From Methanobrevibacter millerae (GTDB lineage Archaea > Methanobacteriota > Methanobacteria > Methanobacteriales > Methanobacteriaceae): 64,000 nucleotides of DNA. The DNA lies in NCBI RefSeq assembly GCF_900103415.1, contig NZ_FMXB01000013.1:1-64000 (forward strand), read 5' to 3'. Positions 1-9,727 of the stretch are shown one piece after another. The position numbers were made by a program, and so were the translations under genes. Under the pieces are notes generated by a model, which worked only from the letters and a program-made list of their open reading frames with translations, had not been told where the DNA came from and did no database searches. Numbering within the stretch: position 1 is the first letter of the stretch; each line of letters starts with the position of its first letter.

Positions 1-1
1 A

Positions 2-268
2 AACATGATATTTCCTCTATCGAGATTCATACAAAGACTTAAAGATAAATTCCAACTCTACAAACCCGAAGCAGACGGTGTACAATTCACAAACGCAAAA
101 AATACAAGCAAAACATGCCACCACTGCCAACACATCAATGAAGATTTGGATGTAAAAGAACGGGAATGGATGTGTCCGAAGTGTGGAAAAATACTTGATA
201 GGGATGTAAATGCCGCAATTAATATACTGAACCGTTGGTGCGACGGGGATAGCCTAGTTCAGACTTAA
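2..268 (+). CDS. tnpB: TnpB (IS200/IS605 OrfB) transposon nuclease, C-terminal part
   Basis: RNA-guided endonuclease of IS200/IS605-type elements; only the last ~89 codons lie in the window and the frame is open to the left edge. The sequence shows the C-terminal zinc ribbon, CHHC then CPKC about 17 residues later, directly followed by LDRDVNAAINI, which carries the last RuvC acidic residue of the family. An element right-end hairpin follows the stop, so this is the element's 3' side. Whether the upstream part (and any TnpA) is intact cannot be seen. The insertion interrupts the HAD phosphatase gene on the opposite strand. Confidence 0.85.
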   Translation, partial: NMIFPLSRFIQRLKDKFQLYKPEADGVQFTNAKNTSKTCHHCQHINEDLDVKEREWMCPKCGKILDRDVNAAINILNRWCDGDSLVQT

Positions 269-298
269 TAGACTATTAAGCAAAAAAAATCTAGGAAT

Positions 299-328
299 CC
301 CCGACCTCTAAAAGGTCGGGGAGGTTCA
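299..328 (+). mobile_element. Right end of the TnpB element with hairpin
   Basis: A perfect 9-bp stem (299-307 with 313-321, CCCCGACCT/AGGTCGGGG, loop of 5) lies 30 bases after the tnpB stop and is followed by GGTTCA. Subterminal hairpins followed by a short terminal sequence are typical of IS200/IS605 right ends, where the TnpB guide RNA also ends. The exact boundary (about 328) is inferred from where HAD coding similarity resumes and may be off by a few bases. Confidence 0.7.
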
Positions 329-674
329 ATGATTCTGTTGATCTGTTTGAATCGATTGCCAAAAGAATTCCCTTTTCCTCTAAGCTTTTTAGAGTTTCAT
401 GAACGCCTTCAAATGGCTTTGTATTTTCCTTTTCTGAGCTGTTATAGATTTCCCTATAAGTATTTTTGATAAGCTCCATATTTTCAATCGTGTTTTCATC
501 TTTCAGGATTAGCGATACTGTCTGGTCGATGTTTCCTCCTAATTTTTCAAGATATTCATCGTCCGTTAATGTTTTAAAACCGTTAACGCTTAACGCTTCG
601 TTAAAGCAGGATATAACGTCAGCTGCTGAATCCAGTATCGTTCCGTCAAAATCAAAAATTGCCAGCTTTTTCAT
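329..674 (-). pseudogene. HAD-family phosphatase (Gph-like), truncated by the TnpB element
   Basis: N-terminal part of a haloacid-dehalogenase-fold phosphatase. Motif I is FDFDGTILD near residue 8, followed by a helical cap region, and motif II is the SN of LAIDSNRS near residue 108. The family normally continues for about 100 more residues carrying the motif III lysine and motif IV acidic pair. Here the frame instead runs into the transposon end, and its last ~11 codons (ending at 291) read the right-end hairpin, so the catalytic core is incomplete. Its ATG overlaps the comB stop (ATGA at 671-674), which implies translation after comB. The original 3' part may lie beyond the left edge, upstream of the element. 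Substrate is unknown. Confidence 0.75.
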
Positions 675-1357
675 AATAAAACCTTGATAATGTTATTTTC
701 ATAGATTCCAACATTTTTTGAGGAGTTTTTGGCTAAACTGTAGGCAATGTCATCTTCATATCCGAGGCCTTTAAGCTTGTTTCCTGAGGTTGATTCGTAA
801 AATGCCTTTTTTACCTCTTCAAAATCTCTGCTTGCAAGGACTGCTGATTTTGCATACTCGCTGATTTCGCATTCCTCACATTTCTTAGATATTTGATGAA
901 TTATTTCACCTGCAGCCAGAAAGTCTTCAATGGCGAATTTCTCCCACACACCAGCCATTACCAAATCGATATGGCTTTCGGCCACTTTTAAACTTGCTTC
1001 TGCAACGGCCTCGGCGTTATTCAAACATCCGATTAAAACAGTTGAGTTCATTTTCTCAAGTATTCGGGTTCCGTTGCTCGTCGTTAATATTAACGTATCA
1101 GCATCGGTACTGAAATCATTGATTGCCGTCGGTGAGTTTCCGATGTCGAATCCTTCGATTTTAGCGCCCTTTCTTTCGCCCGCAATGACTCCTCCAACTT
1201 CACTTTTAAGCTTAAAAGCATCTTCCGGCGTAAAGCAGGGAATGATTTTTGAAAACTTGTCCAAGGCGGCCGTAATCGTGGTGCTCGCCCTTAAAACGTC
1301 AACCATTATGGAAACGTCGCTTGATGAAGTTTCTTCAAAACTTAATGTAACTTTCAT
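671..1357 (-). CDS. comB: 2-phosphosulfolactate phosphatase ComB
   Basis: Hydrolyses 2-phosphosulfolactate to sulfolactate, the second step of coenzyme M synthesis from phosphoenolpyruvate and sulfite. The 228-residue length fits the family, and the N-terminal signature VDVLRASTTI (about residues 19-28) and the later TTSNGTR segment are as expected for ComB. Coenzyme M is the methyl carrier used by Mtr and Mcr, whose genes follow in this window. The gene is divergent from the 1393 gene over only 35 bp and is translationally coupled to the disrupted HAD gene by a 4-base overlap. Some rumen Methanobrevibacter need external coenzyme M, so comB suggests this strain may make its own; the other com genes are not in view. 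Confidence 0.92.
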   Translation of the reverse strand: MKVTLSFEETSSSDVSIMVDVLRASTTITAALDKFSKIIPCFTPEDAFKLKSEVGGVIAGERKGAKIEGFDIGNSPTAINDFSTDADTLILTTSNGTRILEKMNSTVLIGCLNNAEAVAEASLKVAESHIDLVMAGVWEKFAIEDFLAAGEIIHQISKKCEECEISEYAKSAVLASRDFEEVKKAFYESTSGNKLKGLGYEDDIAYSLAKNSSKNVGIYENNIIKVLL

Positions 1358-1392
1358 AGTTATATATTAGGCTTTTTAATATATTATATACT
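1358..1392. promoter_or_regulatory. Divergent promoter region comB / 1393 gene
   Basis: A 35-bp gap between two divergent start codons contains TATA-like tracts for both directions (TTATATATTA on the plus strand, ATATAATATATTA on the minus strand). With archaeal spacing of about 25 bp from TATA box to transcript start, both transcripts would be leaderless or nearly so. This is inferred from spacing alone. Confidence 0.5.
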
Positions 1393-1914
1393 ATGAAAAT
1401 CGTTACGACACCGATGTGTGAGGAAGTTGTAAGGCTTGCCGGCATTAATGAGTATAAGCTCAACAAAAACCCCGATATGGAAGAGGGTGACTTGGCTATT
1501 TTGTTTTCTGAAAGCAAGGTTGAAATGGATTCAATGGCCATCAAGCTCAACACTCCAAGGCAATTGTTTGAAAGCATAAGGGAAGTTTCCAAACTGACGG
1601 GCCATGAACTCTCAGATGATGAGATTTTAGAGTTCTTTAACGGATATGGCTTGTGTCTGAAGTATCTTGAAGACCATGACAATTCTCATGTTAGGGTTAA
1701 GGTCTATTCCAATTTCCTAAAAGACATTATCCTAAACATCGGCTTTAAGATAGATGACGGGAATTACGACTATGCAATTTATCCGGATTACGTGAAGGAC
1801 AAAATCGACGAAGAAGGCTCTGAATTGATTGAAATCCCTTCCCACGGCTTCGTCAGCAAAAATCCATTTGAAAGGATTGAAGTGAGATACGCCATTTTGG
1901 AAAAATTAATATAG
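1393..1914 (+). CDS. Conserved methanogen protein, not firmly recognised (small methanogenesis-marker type)
   Basis: A 173-residue soluble protein with no signal peptide or membrane segment. It starts MKIVTTPMCEEVVRLAGI and is rich in acidic residues. I do not recognise a catalytic motif. Its place directly before a methanogenesis marker 7 gene, in the same direction and 50 bp apart, resembles clusters in which small methanogen-only proteins (Mmp5 or Mmp17 type) sit beside Mmp7, but I cannot assign it to one of them from sequence alone. A role in Mcr assembly or modification is inference from context only. Confidence 0.55.
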   Translation: MKIVTTPMCEEVVRLAGINEYKLNKNPDMEEGDLAILFSESKVEMDSMAIKLNTPRQLFESIREVSKLTGHELSDDEILEFFNGYGLCLKYLEDHDNSHVRVKVYSNFLKDIILNIGFKIDDGNYDYAIYPDYVKDKIDEEGSELIEIPSHGFVSKNPFERIEVRYAILEKLI

Positions 1915-1964
1915 ATTAAGGCCGATAAATTATTAATAATATAGACTTTATGTGAGAGATAGTT

Positions 1965-2882
1965 ATGTATGAAACATTAACGTTTACCGGTGGAGTTCAC
2001 AGAAGCGATGAAATGAGGGAACTGATTGAAGACTTGGGCGGTTTCATTCTTCAGGACAATGTTTTGCAGATGGAGCTTGTTTTAAGCATGGCCGTTCCCT
2101 TAAATGACGTTGCTCGAGTTGAAGAAAAAGCAAAAGAGCTTTTGGCAAAAATCAGCGTAGCGCCAATGGCAGGTTCCGAAATAGCCATTGTGTCCCCGAC
2201 GCTTGCAAGGCACCACCTGCCTCACGCCGCATGTGACATATCAGAATATCTGCGTGAATACGGTGCAAAAGATAACATGGTAGGTCTTGCAAGGGGTGAC
2301 GGAAAGGGAACTTCAGGCATTTCAGAAAGGGAAAAGCAATTGATTGAAGAGCATGACATTGCCATTTTCGCCCTCGGAAGCTTTGAAACCTGCATTAAAA
2401 CAAAATCATTCTTATATGATGACATTGACATTCCTGTAATCGTTACCGGCTCACCGGACATTCCTGTCGAGGAGCTTCCGGGAGCTGACGCATATGTCGG
2501 AGACCTCGGAAGGATTCCTAGAAGATTGAGAAGAGGTCCGGACATCAGGGCTCTTGAAAAGCTTGTCGAAACCGTTGAAGAGATTTTAAATAATAAAAAA
2601 CGTGAAATGAGCATGGATCCACCGCTCGTGCCATCAATAGTCGTTAAAAACGCAATTGAAAATCAGGTTCCTGAAGTAAAGGACGTTATCTCTCCTGCAC
2701 CGGTTACTTCACAGCTTGACGGCGTTCGCGTAAAGCTCGATTACGACAAATACCATGAAGCAATTGAAAACGTTGTAATTGACGGCAAGAAACTGTCTGA
2801 AATCGCAGACATTAAAAAATCCCAGATGTATGACTACATTCTGGTTAAAATAAATAGTGAAAGTTCTCTTATCGAGAACTAA
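1965..2882 (+). CDS. Methanogenesis marker protein 7
   Basis: A 305-residue protein that appears to match methanogenesis marker 7, a family found only in methanogens. It has an N-terminal alpha/beta part, a central segment with [10 protein letters not shown] (near residues 108-117) and a [15 protein letters not shown] segment near residue 183. Marker genes of this group cluster with genes for coenzyme F430 handling and Mcr activation, and here the mcr operon is 1.7 kb away. No biochemical role can be read from the sequence. The stop codon sits at the foot of a hairpin (2862-2880) followed by a T tract, facing the convergent mmp10. Confidence 0.75.
   Translation: MYETLTFTGGVHRSDEMRELIEDLGGFILQDNVLQMELVLSMAVPLNDVARVEEKAKELLAKISVAPMAGSEIAIVSPTLARHHLPHAACDISEYLREYGAKDNMVGLARGDGKGTSGISEREKQLIEEHDIAIFALGSFETCIKTKSFLYDDIDIPVIVTGSPDIPVEELPGADAYVGDLGRIPRRLRRGPDIRALEKLVETVEEILNNKKREMSMDPPLVPSIVVKNAIENQVPEVKDVISPAPVTSQLDGVRVKLDYDKYHEAIENVVIDGKKLSEIADIKKSQMYDYILVKINSESSLIEN
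2862..2880 (+). terminator. Terminator hairpin overlapping the end of marker 7
   Basis: Perfect 7-bp stem AGTTCTC/GAGAACT with a 5-base loop formed by the last codons of the gene, ending at the first base of the TAA stop. A run of eight T follows near 2890. Confidence 0.6.
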
Positions 2883-2896
2883 AATCTTTCTTTTTT

Positions 2897-4141
2897 TTAA
2901 AGCATTCTCATTCCGTAGAAATTGATTGCATCCACCAAATCATTGAAGTCTTCAAGCTCTCTTTCTATGACATTCTCGTCTGTCATGTCAATGCTCAGCT
3001 CGCCGTCCACAGTTAATGTGTCCGGGCCACGTCCCACTAAACGGTCAACTCCGTCGGCGCTCAAAATCCTTTCGGCATCAATCTGGTGAACGAATGATCT
3101 TCCCGGAAGTATTACGGCATCCTTGATTTCGCTTAGGTCCAAGTTTTCCAAGTCCTCTTTTGTTATAAGGCAGGCAATTTCCTTTTCAACGGCAACGACA
3201 TTGACGCTGTCGACTTCTAATTTATCGAAAATGTTTTGAATGTATGGTGCGGCTATTTTTGAAGTTATTAATGTCGCCTCTCCGGTTACCGGCTTTATGA
3301 ACTGCAGGAATATCTGGTTTTCGTCTTTAGCTATTGCAAACGGTCCGCCGGTTTCGGGATCGCACAGTGGAGTTCCGGTAATTCTGAAGTTATATTCATT
3401 ATTTAAATCCTTTACCATCTGAGCGAATTCATCGATTGGCTGGGATTCATGTCCCTTCAAGATGGGTTCGTTTCCCAAAATAAGTCCTTCGTTGAAGGTG
3501 TTTGCAAACCTCATTAAAATAAATCCTTTTGCTCCCCACTCCTCCAGGTCATTGCATGTCTGTCTTAAGACATCTCCGTCATTGACGCCAGGGATTATCA
3601 CGGCCGCTCCGGTAAGCTTTATGTTTTCGCAGAATATCTTGCACGCGCCGAGAGCCTCTTCGGTGTATTTGTCCTTTACCCACTTATGGCGAAGTACGGG
3701 ATCGGTTGAAAAGACGGTGAACGTCGCTTCCTCAACGCCGTTATTAATCAATCTGCTTGCAACTTCCCTGTCGCTTATTCCCTTGCCGCAGCTGTACCCG
3801 AGGTGTGACTTTATCGAGAACTGCTTTAATTGGGCGGTTAATGATTCAAGATGCGGATAGCAGCTTATGTCTCCGCCTCCGCTGATGTCGGCTATCACTT
3901 CGCCTGCGCCCATGTTCATCATCACTGCGGTTTGAACGGAGTTCATGACTTCAAAGGGGCTTTTGAATTCGCTTTGTGAGTCCGCAACTCCTTTTGAACA
4001 TCTCTCACAGCCTACTTTATTGGGAAGACAGTGTGCACAGCCAAACACTTTAATTTCCTTTACCTTTCTGAAGTAACAGTATTTGCAAAAACCGTTACAG
4101 TCCTTTCCAGGTATTCCTCCAACATCCGCTACAACATGCAT
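2897..4141 (-). CDS. mmp10: Mmp10, radical-SAM methyltransferase for McrA arginine
   Basis: Methanogenesis marker 10 (414 residues). Members of this family are cobalamin-using radical-SAM enzymes that methylate the buried arginine near the Mcr active site to 5-methylarginine. The N-terminus carries the radical-SAM motif C15-x3-C19-x2-C22, followed by a second cysteine group, C35-x2-C38 and C45-x2-C48, expected for an extra metal site. A glycine-rich SAM segment (ADISGGGDISCYP) follows. The target arginine is present in McrA here (R271). The gene lies just upstream of mcr on the opposite strand, which fits the role. Confidence 0.92.
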   Translation of the reverse strand: MHVVADVGGIPGKDCNGFCKYCYFRKVKEIKVFGCAHCLPNKVGCERCSKGVADSQSEFKSPFEVMNSVQTAVMMNMGAGEVIADISGGGDISCYPHLESLTAQLKQFSIKSHLGYSCGKGISDREVASRLINNGVEEATFTVFSTDPVLRHKWVKDKYTEEALGACKIFCENIKLTGAAVIIPGVNDGDVLRQTCNDLEEWGAKGFILMRFANTFNEGLILGNEPILKGHESQPIDEFAQMVKDLNNEYNFRITGTPLCDPETGGPFAIAKDENQIFLQFIKPVTGEATLITSKIAAPYIQNIFDKLEVDSVNVVAVEKEIACLITKEDLENLDLSEIKDAVILPGRSFVHQIDAERILSADGVDRLVGRGPDTLTVDGELSIDMTDENVIERELEDFNDLVDAINFYGMRML

Positions 4142-4509
4142 GATTTAAAATTTTGTTATTTTTTTATATAAATATGATTGTTGATTAGAGTATTACAAAA
4201 AGTATTATTTATTACTCAGGATATAAAAAGTATTAATTAAGGAAAAATAATCGTTTTAAAAATGAAAAGTAATTAATGCCTGAAACTTTGATTTATATCT
4301 GATTTTTTCATTTGAATTTTATAAAACAGCTTTTTAAATTAATTTATGGGATTTCATTATTATATTGAAATATTGAAAAGTAATACTTTTGAACTCATTT
4401 TTCTTAATTGCAAATTCTATTATTATACTTTATAAACTTTTCTATAAATTCTTAGGGGTAATCTTTATATTATATCTTAATTAAAGATAAATTTGTATAC
4501 CATATGGCT

Positions 4510-4538
4510 AGCTATATGCAAAGACTATCTTTGTAGCT
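4510..4538 (+). promoter_or_regulatory. mcr leader stem-loop 1
   Basis: AGCTA (4510-4514) pairs with TAGCT (4534-4538); after a TATG bulge, CAAAG (4519-4523) pairs with CTTTG (4529-4533) around the loop ACTAT. All ten pairs are Watson-Crick. Confidence 0.55.
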
Positions 4539-4541
4539 TTA

Positions 4542-4570
4542 CTCAATTTGGGGATAGCATCTCCATTGAG
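4542..4570 (+). promoter_or_regulatory. mcr leader stem-loop 2
   Basis: CTCAAT (4542-4547) pairs with ATTGAG (4565-4570); after a two-base bulge, GGGGAT (4550-4555) pairs with ATCTCC (4559-4564) with one G-U pair, around the loop AGC. It lies 31 bases before the AGGAGG ribosome site. Confidence 0.55.
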
Positions 4571-4612
4571 AGTGGTATATTAGTTAAACTCTATTTATTT
4601 AGGAGGGAAAAA

Positions 4613-5944
4613 ATGGCAAAGTTTGATGATAAAATCGATTTATTCGATGATAGAGGCAACGAAATTGCATCTGACGTACCAATCGAAGCTATCAGTCCGT
4701 TAAGGAACCCTGCAATACAAAAAATTGTAAAAGGTGTTAAAAGAACCGTTGCAGTAAACTTAGAAGGACTCGAAAAATCTGTTAAAACAGCATCTGTTGG
4801 TGGAGACAAATCTAGAATCTTAGGTAGAGAATTAGATCTCGCTATTGTAGATAACGCAGAAGCAATCGCAGACAAAATGAAAGGTATTATTCAAGTTTCA
4901 GAAGGCGATGATACTGTTGTAGAACCTATTTCCGGAGGAAAAAGGTTATTAGTACAAGTACCAACCAAAAGAATCGACGTTGGTGCTGAATACTCCGCAG
5001 CTCCATTATCAACCGCTTCCGCTTTAGTACAATCCGTTATCGACATTTGTGATGTTGATATCTACGATGCAAACTTCGTAAAAGCTGCAGTATTAGGTAG
5101 ATACCCACAATCTGTAGACTACAAAGGATCCAACATTGCAACCATGTTAGACATTCCACAAAAGCTCGAAGGTGCAGGTTACGGTTTAAGAAACGTAAAA
5201 GCAAACGACTTCGCTGCTGCTACCTTGAAAAACACTTTCCAAGCTACCGCATTAGCTGCAATCTTTGAACAAACCGCTATGTTTGAAATGGCAGACGCAT
5301 TAGGTTCATTCGAAAGATTACACTTATTAGGTTTAGCTTACCAAGGTTTAAACGCAGATAACTTAGTATATGACTTAGTAAAAGAAAACGGTGCAGAAGG
5401 TACTGTTGGAACTATCGTACAAGCAATCATTGCTCGTGCAGAAGCTGACGGCGTAATTGCTCCTCAAGAACAATTAACCGATTTCGCTATTTACAACACT
5501 GACGACGCTGCTAAATGGAACGCATACGCTGCTGCTGGTGCTGTAGCTGCAACCATGGTCAACGTCGGTGCTGCTCGTGCTGCTCAAGGTATTCCATCCA
5601 CTTTATTATACTTCAATGACAACCTTGAATTCGCAACCGGTTTACCTGGTCTCGACTACGGTAGAGCAGAAGGTGTAGCTGTAGGATTCTCATTCTTCTC
5701 TCACTCCATTTACGGTGGTGGAGGTCCTGGTTTGTTCAACGGTAACCACGTTGTAACCAGACACAGTAAAGGATTCTGTATCCCTTGTGTAGCTGCTGCT
5801 ATGTCCTTAGATGCAGGAACACAGCTCTTTTCACCAGAAGCAACTTCTGGTTTAATTAAAGAAGTATACAGTAAAATTGATGAATTTAGAGAACCTATCA
5901 ACGCTGTTGCAATCGCAGCTGATGAAATTAAAGGTGACATCTAA
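4613..5944 (+). CDS. mcrB: Methyl-coenzyme M reductase beta subunit
   Basis: Beta subunit of the alpha2beta2gamma2 enzyme that joins methyl-coenzyme M and coenzyme B to give methane and the heterodisulfide. At 443 residues it matches the usual length. The frame is open upstream to 4493, but the start at 4613 is chosen because of AGGAGG ten bases before it and the family N-terminus [13 protein letters not shown]. The active-site tyrosine falls at Y367 and the coenzyme B-contacting histidine at H379, in the segment [13 protein letters not shown]. First gene of mcrBDCGA; codon use is strongly biased, as expected for a very highly expressed gene. Confidence 0.98.
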   Translation: MAKFDDKIDLFDDRGNEIASDVPIEAISPLRNPAIQKIVKGVKRTVAVNLEGLEKSVKTASVGGDKSRILGRELDLAIVDNAEAIADKMKGIIQVSEGDDTVVEPISGGKRLLVQVPTKRIDVGAEYSAAPLSTASALVQSVIDICDVDIYDANFVKAAVLGRYPQSVDYKGSNIATMLDIPQKLEGAGYGLRNVKANDFAAATLKNTFQATALAAIFEQTAMFEMADALGSFERLHLLGLAYQGLNADNLVYDLVKENGAEGTVGTIVQAIIARAEADGVIAPQEQLTDFAIYNTDDAAKWNAYAAAGAVAATMVNVGAARAAQGIPSTLLYFNDNLEFATGLPGLDYGRAEGVAVGFSFFSHSIYGGGGPGLFNGNHVVTRHSKGFCIPCVAAAMSLDAGTQLFSPEATSGLIKEVYSKIDEFREPINAVAIAADEIKGDI

Positions 5945-5977
5945 TTAATTTGAAATATCTAATTTGTAGGTCAGAAC

Positions 5978-6427
5978 ATGGATATTGAAATCTTTCCTTA
6001 CAGGGTTCTTGGAAGCGACACGACTGAAAAGTTGTTGAACGACTTGGAATCATTGGATGACGTTAAAAGAACAGTTATTCACGGTCCTAGATTCCCTAAG
6101 GGTGAAGCCACTTTACCTGAAAAATACAGGGAACGTAGAGTCATACAGGTTAATGGAGAGGACGTTGTCTTGCAGGTTAAGACCGCAAGAATCTTCCTTG
6201 AAATAACGATGGAATCTACAATCAAGGACGTTGAGGAAATCTGTGAAAGACACATCCCATACGGTTTTGACATCAATCAGGACAGGTCCAACTATATCAG
6301 GAAACAGAAGACTGTCACTGACAAAATCAAGTATGGAGATTCCGAACTGCCGGACGATCTGGTAGGAATGACGGACCAATATTCAAAATTCGATGACCAT
6401 GTGAACATTATTAAAAAGGATGACTAG
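5978..6427 (+). CDS. mcrD: Mcr operon protein D
   Basis: 149-residue accessory protein coded between mcrB and mcrC. McrD is not part of the mature reductase; it associates with the apoenzyme and is thought to help in assembly or F430 insertion. The sequence starts MDIEIFPYRVLGSDTTEKLL and is soluble with no cofactor motif. It lies 33 bp after mcrB and 6 bp before mcrC. Its codon use is visibly less biased than that of mcrB, mcrG and mcrA, fitting lower protein need within one transcript. Confidence 0.95.
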   Translation: MDIEIFPYRVLGSDTTEKLLNDLESLDDVKRTVIHGPRFPKGEATLPEKYRERRVIQVNGEDVVLQVKTARIFLEITMESTIKDVEEICERHIPYGFDINQDRSNYIRKQKTVTDKIKYGDSELPDDLVGMTDQYSKFDDHVNIIKKDD

Positions 6428-6433
6428 ATTAAC

Positions 6434-7033
6434 ATGATAGGACGTTGTACTCACGTAGTTGACTGCAGGGAAACAAGCGGAATGGGAAAAGGCGGAAGCC
6501 TTGCTCAAAGGGGCACTTTTGCCGAATGCGGTACTGACGTATGCGCAGTGGCCATGTCTCCTGGACGCAGACACATTACCAAGCCCGTTTGCGAAATCAC
6601 TTTCGGCCTGCGTGAAGCTAATGTTTTGACAAGCACTATGGTTTTGAATGCCGGTGCGGGTGTTCCAAGCGACGCTCCTGCTTCAGGGGGAACATTATTC
6701 GGTCTCACTGACAAGGAAGTGGAACAGATGCAAAACTTCAAGTTGCTCGTAATCCACTTGGGAGGAGTTGCAAATCACTTGATTTACAAGGCAAGGTTGA
6801 TTTTAAGGAACGTTGACAAACACTGCATTATCATATGCGAATCACCGGTTGACTGCGAAGATTTCGCCAAGATAGGCGTTAAGACTTCCAAGGTCATGCC
6901 AACAGAGGACAACATTAAGACCATAGGCACTATCGATGACGTTGTTACGGGTGTTATCCGAGGACAAACAATTTCACAGGAAAAATTAGATGAAATTATT
7001 AGAAAAGTTAAATTAGCATTAGGAGATGCATAA
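6434..7033 (+). CDS. mcrC: Mcr operon protein C (activation component)
   Basis: 199-residue McrC family protein. McrC is known as part of the ATP-dependent complex that reductively activates Ni in F430 of methyl-coenzyme M reductase. The sequence begins [21 protein letters not shown] and carries several cysteines and a glycine-rich segment ([17 protein letters not shown]). Presence of mcrC between D and G marks this as the mcr (isoenzyme I type) operon rather than mrt, which lacks C. The start is 6 bp after mcrD. Confidence 0.95.
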   Translation: MIGRCTHVVDCRETSGMGKGGSLAQRGTFAECGTDVCAVAMSPGRRHITKPVCEITFGLREANVLTSTMVLNAGAGVPSDAPASGGTLFGLTDKEVEQMQNFKLLVIHLGGVANHLIYKARLILRNVDKHCIIICESPVDCEDFAKIGVKTSKVMPTEDNIKTIGTIDDVVTGVIRGQTISQEKLDEIIRKVKLALGDA

Positions 7034-7035
7034 TT

Positions 7036-7794
7036 ATGGTACAAATTTATCCAGGTACTTCTCAGGTTGCTCAAAACAGAAGAAACTTCACTAACCCTGA
7101 ATACGAGTTAGAAAAGTTAAGAGAAATCTCTGATGAAGACGTAGTAAAAATATTAGGTCATAAAGCTCCAGGTGAAGAATACAAATCAGTTCACCCACCA
7201 TTAGACGAAATGGATGAGCCAGATGACAGTGTAAGAGAATTAGTAGCACCAATCGACGGTGCAAAAGCAGGAGACAGAATTAGATACATTCAATTCGTAG
7301 ACTCCATGTACTTCGCTCCAGCTCAACCTTTCTTAAGAGCTAGATCTTACTTATCCAGATTTAGAGGAATCGATACCGGTACCTTATCAGGAAGACAAGT
7401 AGTCGAAGCAAGAGAAAGGGATATTGAAAAATTATCCAAAATCTTATTAGAAACTGAATACTTCGATACCGCAAGAACCGGTATCAGAGGTGGAAGTGTA
7501 CACGGTCACTCCTTAAGATTAGATGAAAACGGTTTAATGTTTGATATGCTCAGAAGACAAGTATTCAACAAAGAAACCGGAAAAGTCGAAATGGTTAAAG
7601 ACCAAATCGGTAAAGAATTGGACGAACCTGTTATTTTAGGTGAACCATTAGACGAAGAAACTTTAAGAGCAAAAACCACTATTTACAGAATAGATGGTGA
7701 AGCATACAAAGACGACGTAGACGCTGTAAAAGTCTGTCAAAGAATTCACGTGTCCAGATCCTTTGGTGCATTCAATCCAGAAGCAGGATGGTAG
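7036..7794 (+). CDS. mcrG: Methyl-coenzyme M reductase gamma subunit
   Basis: Gamma subunit (252 residues) of the methane-forming reductase, contributing to the F430 and coenzyme M pocket. It starts [21 protein letters not shown] and contains the conserved [19 protein letters not shown] and [13 protein letters not shown] segments, and ends in the usual [11 protein letters not shown]. It lies 2 bp after the mcrC stop and 6 bp before mcrA. Codon choice is highly biased. Confidence 0.98.
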   Translation: MVQIYPGTSQVAQNRRNFTNPEYELEKLREISDEDVVKILGHKAPGEEYKSVHPPLDEMDEPDDSVRELVAPIDGAKAGDRIRYIQFVDSMYFAPAQPFLRARSYLSRFRGIDTGTLSGRQVVEARERDIEKLSKILLETEYFDTARTGIRGGSVHGHSLRLDENGLMFDMLRRQVFNKETGKVEMVKDQIGKELDEPVILGEPLDEETLRAKTTIYRIDGEAYKDDVDAVKVCQRIHVSRSFGAFNPEAGW

Positions 7795-7800
7795 ATTAAC

Positions 7801-9456
<1,656 letters not shown>

Positions 9457-9471
9457 ATAGTTGAACACGGC

Positions 9472-9494
9472 GATAGGTGATTTTTTCACCTATC
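9472..9494 (+). terminator. mcr operon terminator
   Basis: Perfect 9-bp stem GATAGGTGA/TCACCTATC around five T, 15 bases after the mcrA stop, followed by a T-containing tract (CACTTTTAT). Separates mcr from mtr. Confidence 0.7.
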
Positions 9495-9505
9495 CCACTT
9501 TTATA

Positions 9506-9586
9506 AAAATCAAGTATACTTGATTTTCAAAACATTTAAATAAAGAGATATTGATATTATTATATATAGTATTCAAGTTTGCTTGA
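9506..9586. promoter_or_regulatory. Two TCAAG-N4-CTTGA dyads upstream of mtr
   Basis: Site 1 is TCAAG-TATA-CTTGA at 9510-9523 inside a perfect 22-bp palindrome (9506-9527). Site 2 is TCAAG-TTTG-CTTGA at 9573-9586. Same half-sites, same 4-base spacer, starts 63 bp apart (six helical turns), the second ending about 13 bp before the TATA-like element. This looks like a pair of operators for a dimeric regulator; the regulator is not known. Confidence 0.55.
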
Positions 9587-9598
9587 AAAATATCAAAA

Positions 9599-9727
9599 GA
9601 TTTATATTCATAATATTAACAAAGGTTATAATGAGTAATAATTTATTACTTGGTTTTTGTATGGAACAAAAATCATTTCACGTTTATTAAATGATCAATT
9701 TAATAAAAAATATGGAGGAAAAAAATT
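9599..9727 (+). promoter_or_regulatory. mtr promoter and structured leader
   Basis: TATA-like GATTTATATTCAT at 9599, start expected near 9625-9630. The leader then holds three consecutive stem-loops: 9634-9650 (7 bp, AGTAATA/TATTACT, loop of 3), 9652-9674 (9 bp including one G-U, loop ATGGA) and 9683-9707 (10 bp, TTTATTAAAT/ATTTAATAAA, loop GATCA). A GGAGG ribosome site follows at 9714, before the mtrE ATG at 9728. Confidence 0.6.

Larger units (their letters stand above)
4142..4612 (+). promoter_or_regulatory. mcr upstream region: promoter, repeats and structured leader
   Basis: This 471-bp gap between divergent mmp10 and mcrB holds no gene. The likely mcr TATA box is CTTTATATTATAT at 4463-4475, giving a start near 4490 and a leader of about 120 nt. 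Upstream lie copies of AAAAGTA[AT]T at 4198, 4226, 4265 and 4376; the last is a near-palindrome (AAAAGTA-A-TACTTTT, 4376-4390). The leader contains two stem-loops (4510-4538 and 4542-4570), then the ribosome site AGGAGG at 4601. The TATA call rests on similarity to the mtr and mvh promoters; no start site is known. Confidence 0.6.

Noticed and set aside
291-328. C-terminal NLPDLLEVGDS of the HAD reading frame
   Set aside because: These codons read the transposon end, so they are not part of the original protein.
4493-4612. Upstream extension of mcrB to an ATA/GTA-rich start at 4493
   Set aside because: This stretch forms the leader hairpins and lies at the predicted transcript start; AGGAGG and the family N-terminus place the start at 4613.
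9472-9527. Treating the 22-bp palindrome at 9506 as part of the mcr terminator
   Set aside because: The terminator at 9472-9494 is complete; the palindrome shares half-sites and spacer with the second dyad at 9573, which favours an operator, though a double terminator cannot be excluded.
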